Part shown: positions 27,891 to 35,118 of the stretch, piece by piece
How the letters are laid out: each line of letters opens with the position of its first letter
How positions within the stretch are numbered: the first letter of the stretch is position 1
NCBI RefSeq assembly: GCF_026072635.1
Contig: NZ_AP023081.1
Span: 1,262,501 to 1,326,500, forward strand
DNA from: Pseudomonas solani
Lineage (GTDB): Bacteria; Pseudomonadota; Gammaproteobacteria; Pseudomonadales; Pseudomonadaceae
Length of the DNA: 64,000 bases
Reading direction: 5' to 3'
The notes under the pieces: model-generated
What the model saw: the letters and a program-made list of their open reading frames with translations, nothing else
What the model was told of the DNA's origin: nothing
Database searches by the model: none
Translations under genes and position numbers: made by a program

Positions 27891-28298
27891 TCAGGATTTA
27901 CGCGTGGCGATGGAAACGGAAGAGAAGCCATTGCCCTTGAGCAAGTCCATCACCGCCACCAGGCGCTTAACTTCCACGCCCTGGTCGCTATTGATGATGA
28001 TGACCAACTTCTCGGCCGTGCCTTCCAGCACTTTCAACTGTTCGACCAGCAGGCTCTCGCTGACATCCTGGCCATCGAGCTGCAACTTCTCGTCGAGGCC
28101 CAGAGTGATCACCGCCTTGTTCTGCGGCTTCAGCTGCTGGGCATGGGCGGCCGTCGGCAACTGCGTCTTGATGCCTACGGCGGGAATCACGTTGAGACTC
28201 ACCAGCACGAAAAACACCAGCAGGAACATCATCACATCGATCATCGGGATGATCTCGATGTGGGCCTTCTTCTTCTTCGCAACGTCCCAGCTACGCAT
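27891..28298 (-). CDS. exbD: ExbD-like biopolymer transport protein
   Basis: 135 aa. A short cytoplasmic N-terminus (KKKKAHIEIIPMIDVMMFLL) with the conserved Asp in the single membrane helix that takes part in proton flow, followed by a periplasmic domain. I chose ATG 28298 (MRSWDVAKKKK, GGAGG upstream at 11 nt); the frame also opens at 28322. First gene of the leftward nucleoside-scavenging operon, preceded by a 444-bp divergent region shared with aphA. Confidence 0.9.
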   Translation of the reverse strand: MRSWDVAKKKKAHIEIIPMIDVMMFLLVFFVLVSLNVIPAVGIKTQLPTAAHAQQLKPQNKAVITLGLDEKLQLDGQDVSESLLVEQLKVLEGTAEKLVIIINSDQGVEVKRLVAVMDLLKGNGFSSVSIATRKS

Positions 28299-28417
28299 GA
28301 GGACACAACCTCCCACAGTCATCAGCGATGGGCGGCCTCAACCTGCCCTCATTTGATCCTGACCATCAACGCAGGATTGGCGCGAATGATGGCGAGTTCA
28401 TGTAACGCTTTGATGAC

Positions 28418-28433
28418 AGCACGGAGCGTGCCA
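28418..28433 (-). promoter_or_regulatory. Candidate sigma54 promoter of the exbD operon
   Basis: Minus strand TGGCACG-CTCC-GTGCT matches the -24/-12 consensus TGGCACG-N4-TTGCW at all but one defined position with exact spacing. It predicts a start near 28408 and a leader of about 110 nt. The stretch is also palindromic (GCACG-GAG-CGTGC), so chance or another factor cannot be excluded. A short dyad TGTCT-CAAC-AGACA lies upstream at 28575-28588. The remaining divergent region (28299-28742) shows nothing else I can name. Confidence 0.5.
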
Positions 28434-28742
28434 GAAACTGACTTCACAATCAGTATTGAAATAAGCGTTTGATTTGCATGGCCCGCAGCAGAGGCTCCTG
28501 GCCAATGAATACCGATCAGGTCACATCTGTCCATGCCCCAATCTGGCGACTTCCACGAAAAGCCCGCACCAAGTTGTCTCAACAGACAGGATCAAACGGA
28601 TATCGTCCGACAATTTATCAACCTGTCATCTCCGTCAGGTTTCATGGGGGCAGCCGCAGCGCGCGACGCAAGCCTTTCCGCGCCCGTGGCGGCATGCCGG
28701 TTGCTAGCCAACCGACGAGCAAACCCATCGATGGAGTACGCA

Positions 28743-29390
28743 ATGCGCAAGACGATCCACGCCCTGGCCCTCGCTGTCGCGGCAGCCTTCCCCACCGCCT
28801 TGCTGGCGGAGGAAATACTGCCTTCGGAGGTGCACTGGGTTTCGGTCGAGGAGATCGGCAGCAGCCTGTCGGGGCAGGCGCCCATCAGCGTCGGTTTCGA
28901 TATCGACGACACGCTGCTGTTTTCCAGCCCCTGCTTCTATCACGGCAAGCAGAAGTACTCGCCAGGCAGCGACGCCTACCTGCACGACATGCGCTTCTGG
29001 CAGGAAACCAATGGCGGTTGCGACCGCTACTCGCTGCCCAAAGAAGTGGGGCGCAGGCTGATCGACCTGCACCAGGCCCGGGGCGACCGCATCTTCTTCA
29101 TCACTGGCCGGCCGAGCACGCCCGGGGAGAAGCTCAGCGAGATCCTCCAGCAGACCTTCGCCATCAAGGCGATGAACCCGGTGATCTTCTCGTCCGGCCC
29201 GGAAAAGGCCGCGTTCATCCGCCAGCAGGGCATCGCGCTCTACTACGGCGATTCGGACAGCGATATCCGCTCGGCGCGGGACGCCGGCATCCGCGGCGTG
29301 CGGGTGATGCGTGCCGCCTCCTCGACCAATCAGCCGCTACCGGAGAACGGCGCGCTGGGCGAGGAGGTGATCATCGATTCGGATCACTGA
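28743..29390 (+). CDS. aphA: Class B acid phosphatase AphA (periplasmic)
   Basis: 215 aa. Signal peptide ending LLA, then the HAD-type motifs of AphA: FDIDDTLLFSSP (nucleophile Asp), FFITGRPST and YYGDSDSDIRSA. Class B phosphatases dephosphorylate 5'- and 3'-nucleotides and can transfer phosphate to nucleosides in the periplasm. The ATG at 28743 has GGAG 7 nt upstream; an ATG 12 nt earlier in frame is less likely. It is divergent from the exbD operon and overlaps the end of phuW tail-to-tail by 7 bp. It is mostly known from enterobacteria, which makes its presence here notable. Confidence 0.92.
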   Translation: MRKTIHALALAVAAAFPTALLAEEILPSEVHWVSVEEIGSSLSGQAPISVGFDIDDTLLFSSPCFYHGKQKYSPGSDAYLHDMRFWQETNGGCDRYSLPKEVGRRLIDLHQARGDRIFFITGRPSTPGEKLSEILQQTFAIKAMNPVIFSSGPEKAAFIRQQGIALYYGDSDSDIRSARDAGIRGVRVMRAASSTNQPLPENGALGEEVIIDSDH

Positions 29391-30280
29391 GCCGGCTGCA
29401 TCCGCTCGCGCAACTCGGCGCAGTGATCCTTGGCCGGCAGCGCGGCGGTGTACCAGACGTAGTCGGCGCTGCCGGGCTCCACGGTCTTGCCTGCCTCGGC
29501 GAGGATCAGCACCGCACTGCCCTCCCCCGCACCGAGATCGGCCAGGTGCAGCGGCACGCCCAGGTCGCGTCGCACATGGAAAGCACCGGCGAACAGCAAC
29601 GCCGGTTGCGGGGCCGCCAGCAGGCGCTCGGCCATGCGCCGGTCACGCTGCTGCTGCACGGCGAGCATGGCCGGGAACTGGCTCTCCGGCAGCAGCCCGC
29701 AATGGGATTCGCGGATCTGCTCGCGCAGGGCGCCCTGGACGGTGGCCGTGGTCGAGGCGGTGCCGCTTAGCGCTGGCTGCTCGCCATAGATGCGCATGAT
29801 CTCGCTGCGATCCAGGTTCGCCGCCAGCAGCGGGTAGGGCTGGGCCAGCGCATGGCGCACGATCGGGCCGTACAGCGCCCAGTCCCAGTTCTTCTGCCAA
29901 GCCAGCGCGCTTTCCAGCTCACCTTCGCCGGCGCCGGAACGGATGCGTGCGTGCACGGCATCCACCTTGGCCTGCTGGTCGGGGTTGAGCATTTCCAGCA
30001 GCAGGCTGCCCTGGCTGCGACGGCCTTCCAGCGCCTGCAGCAACCACAGCTGCAGGGCGTGGTGGTCGGGGTTGTCATGCTGCTCGCCCACCAGCACGCG
30101 CGGCGCCTCGGCAAGACGGTCGAGCAATTGTTGCGGGCTCAGGGTTTCGCCACTGCGCAGGTCGCGGATCACACCGAGATCGGCATGCTGGCGGGCCTCC
30201 GGGCTCTGCCACTGCGGCAAGGGCGGGGTGGCCTGGCACGCCGCCAGGGACGCGATGATGAGCAGGAGAAGCAGACGCAT
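29384..30280 (-). CDS. phuW: ChaN-family haem-linked lipoprotein PhuW
   Basis: 298 aa. Lipobox LAAC at residue 15, then a ChaN domain: RVLVGEQHDNPDHH, LLLEML, DWALYGPIVRHA and LFAGAFHVRRDLG. ChaN proteins bind haem as dimers and are linked to haem or iron uptake. In PAO1 the gene next to phuV is phuW; the order here is identical. It is last in the haem operon, 21 bp after phuV, and its stop overlaps the end of the convergent aphA. Confidence 0.88.
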   Translation of the reverse strand: MRLLLLLIIASLAACQATPPLPQWQSPEARQHADLGVIRDLRSGETLSPQQLLDRLAEAPRVLVGEQHDNPDHHALQLWLLQALEGRRSQGSLLLEMLNPDQQAKVDAVHARIRSGAGEGELESALAWQKNWDWALYGPIVRHALAQPYPLLAANLDRSEIMRIYGEQPALSGTASTTATVQGALREQIRESHCGLLPESQFPAMLAVQQQRDRRMAERLLAAPQPALLFAGAFHVRRDLGVPLHLADLGAGEGSAVLILAEAGKTVEPGSADYVWYTAALPAKDHCAELRERMQPAQ

Positions 30281-30301
30281 GGATGGATTCCTCGGGTTCG
30301 T

Positions 30302-31069
30302 TCAGCGCGCGACGATCAGGGGATGGCCGCGTTCCGGGTGGCGCTGCACCAGCACGTCGAGGCCGAACACGGCCTTCAGCGGCTCGGGTTGCAGCACCTC
30401 GTCCGGCGTGCCCAGCACATGGGGGCGCCCGTCGCAGAGCAGCAGCAGGCGGTCGCAGTAGCGCGCCGCCAGGTTGAGATCATGAAGGATCACCAGCACC
30501 GCGGCGCCACGCTTGGCGAAATCACGCACCGCTTGCAGGGTGGTGTGCTGGTGCAGGGGGTCGAGCATGGAGGTGGGCTCGTCCAGCAGCAGGTGCTGCC
30601 CTTCCGCGCCCGGCCACAGCTGCGCCAGCACCCGCGCCAGGTGCACGCGCTGGCGCTCGCCGCCGGAGAGCGCGAGGTAGCTGCGCCCGGCCAGGTGCGC
30701 GGCATCGGCCGCCTCCAGGGCTTCGCCGATGATTTCCGCATCGCGCACGCGGCCCGTCGCGTGGGGCAGGCGGCCCATGCCGACCACTTCCTCGACGCGG
30801 AAGCCGAAGTTAAGGGTGGAGCTCTGCGGCAACACTGCCAGGCGTTGGGCACGCTGCGGGCCGGTCCACTCGGCAAGCGGCCGCTGCTCCAGGCTGACCT
30901 GGCCAGCGGCCAGGCCCAGCTCGCCGCTCAGGGCGCCGAGCAGGGTGCTCTTGCCCGCGCCGTTGGGGCCGAGCACGCCCAGCACTTCGCCGGGGCGCAG
31001 CTCCAGGTCCACGCCCGCCAGCACCACGGTGCTGCCACGGTGCACTTCAAGCTGTTCGACACGCAGCAT
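30302..31069 (-). CDS. phuV: Haem ABC transporter ATPase PhuV
   Basis: 255 aa. Walker A GPNGAGKST, signature LSGGERQRV, Walker B LLLDEPTS, and H-loop ILHDLN. ATP hydrolysis drives haem import through PhuU. The ATG at 31069 overlaps the phuU stop; a longer frame extending into phuU is spurious. Confidence 0.94.
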   Translation of the reverse strand: MLRVEQLEVHRGSTVVLAGVDLELRPGEVLGVLGPNGAGKSTLLGALSGELGLAAGQVSLEQRPLAEWTGPQRAQRLAVLPQSSTLNFGFRVEEVVGMGRLPHATGRVRDAEIIGEALEAADAAHLAGRSYLALSGGERQRVHLARVLAQLWPGAEGQHLLLDEPTSMLDPLHQHTTLQAVRDFAKRGAAVLVILHDLNLAARYCDRLLLLCDGRPHVLGTPDEVLQPEPLKAVFGLDVLVQRHPERGHPLIVAR

Positions 31070-32106
31070 CAGTGACGCCCCCGCAGCAGCAGATAGAGGA
31101 AGAAGGGCGCGCCGATCAGCGCGGTGACGATGCCGATGGGCATCTCCGCCGGCGCCAGCACCAGGCGCGCGGCCAGGTCGGCGAACAACAGCAGGCTGGC
31201 ACCGGCCAACGCCGAGGCCGGCAGCAGGACACGGTGATCCGGCCCGGCGACCAGGCGCACCAGGTGCGGCACCACCAGGCCGATGAAGCCGATCAGCCCC
31301 GCAGCGGCCACCGCAGCACCGACGCCCAGCGCCGTGCACAGCACCAGTTCGCGCTTGAGCTTCTCGACTTCGAAGCCCAGGTGACGCGCCTCGGACTCGC
31401 CCAGCAGCAAGGCGTTCAGCGCCTTGGCCCGGCGCGGCAGCCACAGCGCCACCGCCCCGGTGATCAGCAGCAGCGGCCACAGCCGTGCATAGCTGGCGCC
31501 GTTGAGGCTGCCCAGGTTCCAGAAGGTCAGGGTGCGCAGGGTGGCGTCGTCCGCCAGGTAGGTGAACAAACCGATGCAGGCGAAGGCCAGGGCGTTGAGG
31601 GCGATACCGGCGAGCAGCATGGTCACCACGCTGGTCTGCCCGTCGCGACGGCCGAGGCGATAGACCAGCGCCGTTACCCCCAGGCCACCGGCGAAGGCGC
31701 AGGCGGAAAGCAGGTAGGGCGCGAGGTTCTCGGACAGCCCGCCGATGGCCGCACCGCCGACGATGGCCACCGCCGCGCCGAGGGCCGCACCGCTGGAAAC
31801 GCCGACCAGGCCGGGGTCCGCCAGCGGGTTGCGGAACAGGCCCTGCATCGCCACGCCGGACAGCGCCAGCACCGCGCCAACGGCAAGGCCCAGCAAGGTA
31901 CGCGGCAGGCGGATCTGCCCGAGGATCAGTTCGGCCTGCTCCAGGCCTTCGGGCGCCAGGGGCATTCCGGCCAGGCGCAGAGCAGCGCGCAGGGTGTCGC
32001 CCAGGGGCAGGCTCACCGGGCCGAGGGCCAGGGACAGCCAGAGGGCGAGCGCGAGCAAGGCGCCCAGTGCGATGAACAGTGGACGCGAATGTACAGCTGA
32101 GGTCAT
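31069..32106 (-). CDS. phuU: Haem ABC transporter permease PhuU
   Basis: 345 aa, FecCD/BtuC family with about ten membrane helices. Family landmarks include GQIRLPRTLLGLAVGA, GVAMQGLFRNPLADPGLVGV and GFIGLVVPHLVRL. Its ATG overlaps the phuT stop as ATGA, and its stop overlaps the phuV ATG, so permease, binding protein and ATPase are translationally coupled. Confidence 0.95.
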   Translation of the reverse strand: MTSAVHSRPLFIALGALLALALWLSLALGPVSLPLGDTLRAALRLAGMPLAPEGLEQAELILGQIRLPRTLLGLAVGAVLALSGVAMQGLFRNPLADPGLVGVSSGAALGAAVAIVGGAAIGGLSENLAPYLLSACAFAGGLGVTALVYRLGRRDGQTSVVTMLLAGIALNALAFACIGLFTYLADDATLRTLTFWNLGSLNGASYARLWPLLLITGAVALWLPRRAKALNALLLGESEARHLGFEVEKLKRELVLCTALGVGAAVAAAGLIGFIGLVVPHLVRLVAGPDHRVLLPASALAGASLLLFADLAARLVLAPAEMPIGIVTALIGAPFFLYLLLRGRH

Positions 32107-33002
32107 GGCTGGTTCTGGCTGTTAGCGGTCAGGGCTGGAGCCTGAGGATAAAAGCCCGCGGACAGCGCAGCCACTCCATCCGGCAGGCGCGGGCCGAGGC
32201 CACCCACCAGCAGGGTCGGGTCCAGCGGCAGCAGGCGGCCCTGCTTGCCGGCGCGGGTCATGGCCAGGGCGGGGTTCTGCTTGAGCAGCGCAGCCTTGGC
32301 TTCCTCGCCTTCGAGACGGCGATCGGCGAACACCACCACGTCCGGGTCCAGTGCCGCCAACGCCTCGTTGGAGATCGCCTTGTAGCCGAGGTGATCGGTG
32401 ATGTTCTGGCCACCGGCCCGTTCGATGATCCAGGCGGCGGCGGTGTCCTTGCCGGCGGCCATGGGGTTGCTGCCGGCATGGCCGAGCAGCAACAGGACGC
32501 GCGGCGCCTTCTGCGTGCGCTGGGTCTCGGCGACCCACTTGGCCTGCAGCTCGAAGCGCTGGCTGTAGTCGGCGAAGACCTTTTGCGCGCTGGCCTCGTC
32601 ACCCAGCAGGCCGCCGATCAGCGTGAGGTTCTTCTCCAGCACCGGCAGCTCGGCCTTGGAGGGCAGTAGCTCGATGCGCACACCCGCCGCCTTGACCTGC
32701 TCGATCACCGGCGGCGGGCCCATTTCCTCGGTGCCCAGCAGCATGTCCGGGCGCAGCGAGAGAATGCCCTCGGCGGCCAGCTGGCGCTGGTAGCCGATGC
32801 TCGGCAGCGACTTCAGCGAGGCGGGGTTGAGGCTGGTGGTGTCGACGCCCACCAGCTTGCTTTCGCCACCCAGCGCCACTACCCACTCACTGAGAGAGCC
32901 GCCGGCACTGACCCAGCGTTGCGGCAGCGGATCGGCGGCCAGCGCCGCTTGGCTCAGGAACAGGCCAGCGCACAGGCCGGCAAGGGAAACAGCAACACGC
33001 AT
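32103..33002 (-). CDS. phuT: Periplasmic haem-binding protein PhuT
   Basis: 299 aa. Signal peptide ending ALA, then the cluster A-2 (BtuF/FecB-like) fold: RWVSAGGSLSEWVVALGGES, VGVDTTSLNPAS (the Tyr haem ligand is expected near SIGYQRQLAAEG), and ALDPDVVVFADRR. It carries haem from PhuR to PhuUV. A perfect hairpin lies in the 85 bp separating it from phuS. Confidence 0.93.
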   Translation of the reverse strand: MRVAVSLAGLCAGLFLSQAALAADPLPQRWVSAGGSLSEWVVALGGESKLVGVDTTSLNPASLKSLPSIGYQRQLAAEGILSLRPDMLLGTEEMGPPPVIEQVKAAGVRIELLPSKAELPVLEKNLTLIGGLLGDEASAQKVFADYSQRFELQAKWVAETQRTQKAPRVLLLLGHAGSNPMAAGKDTAAAWIIERAGGQNITDHLGYKAISNEALAALDPDVVVFADRRLEGEEAKAALLKQNPALAMTRAGKQGRLLPLDPTLLVGGLGPRLPDGVAALSAGFYPQAPALTANSQNQP

Positions 33003-33030
33003 CCTATGACTCCTTCAGATTCAGGCGGAA

Positions 33031-33057
33031 CGACGCCCCGGCATGGGCGGGGCGTCG
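33031..33057 (-). promoter_or_regulatory. Hairpin between phuS and phuT
   Basis: Perfect 9-bp inverted repeat CGACGCCCC / GGGGCGTCG with a 9-nt loop. On the minus strand no U run follows, so it may protect phuS mRNA or lower phuTUVW expression rather than terminate. Confidence 0.55.
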
Positions 33058-33087
33058 GGGTGGATCGGGCCGGGGCTCGGCCAGGCG

Positions 33088-34152
33088 TCAGAGCGCCGGG
33101 GCGGTCTCGGCCAGGGCACGCCAGTCTTCACGCTCCGGGATGCCCGGCTTGCGCGCGCCGAACAGTTGTACCACCAGTTCGCCCTCGGCATCGAAGGCTT
33201 CCCAACTGGTGATCACGCCGTCGCTGCTGGGCTTGCGCACGCGCCACAGTTCGGTCACGCCCGGGGTCTTCAGGTGCAGGTTGAACTCGGGGTCGAGCAC
33301 GTTGAACCAGGTGTCCATCCACTTCAGGTTCTGCACCGGGCCGCTGTGGATCTGGATGCAGTGGCGGTTGCCGACGAACACCATGATCGGAATTTCCTTC
33401 TCGCCGGCCGCTTCCAGCAGGCGCGGCAGCTCGGCGGTGTCCAGCTTCTCGGCCCATTCGGTGCCGGCCAGGCGCAGGGCCTGGGTGCGTGCCGCGCCGT
33501 GCTTCTTCAGCAGGGCGAAGAAGTGGTGGGTGTCCTTCAGGGTGGACCAGCCTTCACGCAGGCTGGCGACGTCGATCTCGGCATCGGGCTTGACCGGCTC
33601 GGCGGCGGGCAGCGGCTGCAGGTCCAGCTCGGTGCTCTGCTCCTCGGCGCGGAAGCGCTCGACCAGCGGCGCCCAGGCAGCGACCTCGCTGCGCTCGGTG
33701 AGGAACACCTTGTGCACGGCCACGCCCTGCTTGTCGAAGATCTGGATGCTGCGCTGGGTGCCGCGCGGGGTCTCTTCGGCGACGGCGAACACGCTGGACC
33801 AGCCACCGAGGAACAGGCGCAGGTCGATGTCGGCGGACACCACCAGGCCCATCTGCCCGTTGGCCATCACCGACACGTCGCGGTAGACGCCCTTGCGCTC
33901 ATGCACGCAATGCTCGTTGCGGGTCAGCGCCATGATGTGGCCCAGCTCGCCCAGCGCGGGCAGCAGGCTCGCCCACTCGGGGCGCAGGCGCACGGCATCC
34001 ACGCCCAGGCGGCTGGCGGTGAGCTCGCCCTCGCTGACCGAGAGGCGCTCGGCGGCGTCACGGGCGCGCAGGCGCGGCTCTTCGCCACGCAGCGTCTGCC
34101 AGGCCTGGTACAGGGCGGGGCCCGCCGTGGCGGTTTGGGTGAGGGCAGTCAT
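33088..34152 (-). CDS. phuS: Cytoplasmic haem-trafficking protein PhuS
   Basis: 354 aa, HemS/ChuX-type duplicated fold: each half has a conserved segment (LGHIMALTRNEHCVHERKG and IPIMVFVGNRHCIQIHSGP). The histidine in the second half (NRHCIQIHSGPV) is the likely haem ligand, as His209 and His212 are in P. aeruginosa PhuS. It delivers imported haem to haem oxygenase. It starts 18 bp after the tonB stop. Confidence 0.95.
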   Translation of the reverse strand: MTALTQTATAGPALYQAWQTLRGEEPRLRARDAAERLSVSEGELTASRLGVDAVRLRPEWASLLPALGELGHIMALTRNEHCVHERKGVYRDVSVMANGQMGLVVSADIDLRLFLGGWSSVFAVAEETPRGTQRSIQIFDKQGVAVHKVFLTERSEVAAWAPLVERFRAEEQSTELDLQPLPAAEPVKPDAEIDVASLREGWSTLKDTHHFFALLKKHGAARTQALRLAGTEWAEKLDTAELPRLLEAAGEKEIPIMVFVGNRHCIQIHSGPVQNLKWMDTWFNVLDPEFNLHLKTPGVTELWRVRKPSSDGVITSWEAFDAEGELVVQLFGARKPGIPEREDWRALAETAPAL

Positions 34153-34170
34153 GGTGTCACTCCTTCAGGA

Positions 34171-34887
34171 TCAACGGCTCGCCGTAAGGGCGAATTCAAT
34201 GGGTATTCTCACGCGGCTCGGTACCGGCTCGCCGTCCTGGACCTCGGGACGGAAGCGCCAGCTGGCGACCGCGTTTATGGCCGCTTCGTCGAGGCTTTCG
34301 ATGCCTGACGAGCGCAGCAATTTCATCTCCCGCAGCCCGCCGCGCTCGTCCAGGCGGACCTCCACCAGGACCACGCCCTGCTGATTGCGGCGGCGCGCCT
34401 GGGCCGGGTAGATCGGGGGCTTGGGCGGTGTAAGGAAGGAAGGCTGGTCGATGACCACCTCGGCCTTCGGCAACTTGGCGGCGATGGCGACCTGCTGGGC
34501 AGGTGCCGGCTGCGGGGCCGACGCTGCGGCGTGCGCCACGCTCGGCTCGCTGCTGGGGCGGGATTGCGGACGCGGCTGCGGCTTGGGCTCGACGCGAGCG
34601 ACCTTGCGCGCGGGGGCTTCGGGGCTGACCAGGCGCGGCTTGATGGCAATAGGCTTGGCCTCCGCGACTGGGCGGCTCTGTGGTTCCACCTTGCGGGGAG
34701 CCGGTGCCGGACGCGCCACGGGCTCAGCCACGGCAGGCGCCGGCTCGGCCAGGCTGACCAGGTGCACCACGTCCGCCCGGGCCTCTCCCTGGGCGATAGC
34801 CGCCTCCGCCCGCAGGTCGTGCAGGAGCCATGCAAGCCCCGCGTGCGCGACAAGCGACAGCGCGAGACAGAGTGGGATACGCGGCAT
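34171..34887 (-). CDS. tonB: TonB protein of the haem locus
   Basis: 238 aa from ATG 34887 (MPRIPLCLALSLVAHAGLAW; an ATG at 34905 is possible, neither has a strong ribosome site). Short cytoplasmic tail, one anchor helix with the SxxxH motif (SLVAHAG), a Pro/Ala/Lys spacer and a TonB C-terminal domain (PPIYPAQARRRNQQGVVLVE ... SWRFRPEV). It presumably energises PhuR. PAO1 does not carry a tonB between phuR and phuS as far as I recall, and no exbBD accompanies this one. Confidence 0.9.
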   Translation of the reverse strand: MPRIPLCLALSLVAHAGLAWLLHDLRAEAAIAQGEARADVVHLVSLAEPAPAVAEPVARPAPAPRKVEPQSRPVAEAKPIAIKPRLVSPEAPARKVARVEPKPQPRPQSRPSSEPSVAHAAASAPQPAPAQQVAIAAKLPKAEVVIDQPSFLTPPKPPIYPAQARRRNQQGVVLVEVRLDERGGLREMKLLRSSGIESLDEAAINAVASWRFRPEVQDGEPVPSRVRIPIEFALTASR

Positions 34888-34920
34888 TTTCAAGCCCGAA
34901 CACATAAATACGAATCAATT

Positions 34921-34959
34921 TGATAATTGTTTGCATTTGACTGTCAACCTCATTATGTT
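34921..34959 (+). promoter_or_regulatory. Fur box and candidate phuR promoter
   Basis: TGATAAT-T-GTTTGCA (34921-34935) matches 11 of 14 positions of the 7-1-7 Fur box. A weak promoter TTGCAT (34931-34936), 17 bp, TATGTT (34954-34959) overlaps it. Iron control of both divergent haem units from this 212-bp region is expected from PAO1. Confidence 0.5.
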
Positions 34960-35118
34960 CGCCACCGATGCCAATCTGCGATCACCAGAGAGGCCGGCGA
35001 AAGCGATGGTCAGGACGGCCATCGGGAAAGGCACCCGCGGCATGACGCCCGTGGCCCCGAGCCACACCAGAAGTGCCCGGCCGGTCCCTGGTTGCGCCTT
35101 GAACCCGGGAGTCCATCC

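Noticed and set aside
28622..28639. Possible Pho box before aphA (CTGTCAT once)
   Set aside because: The second 7-bp repeat at the proper spacing is a poor match.
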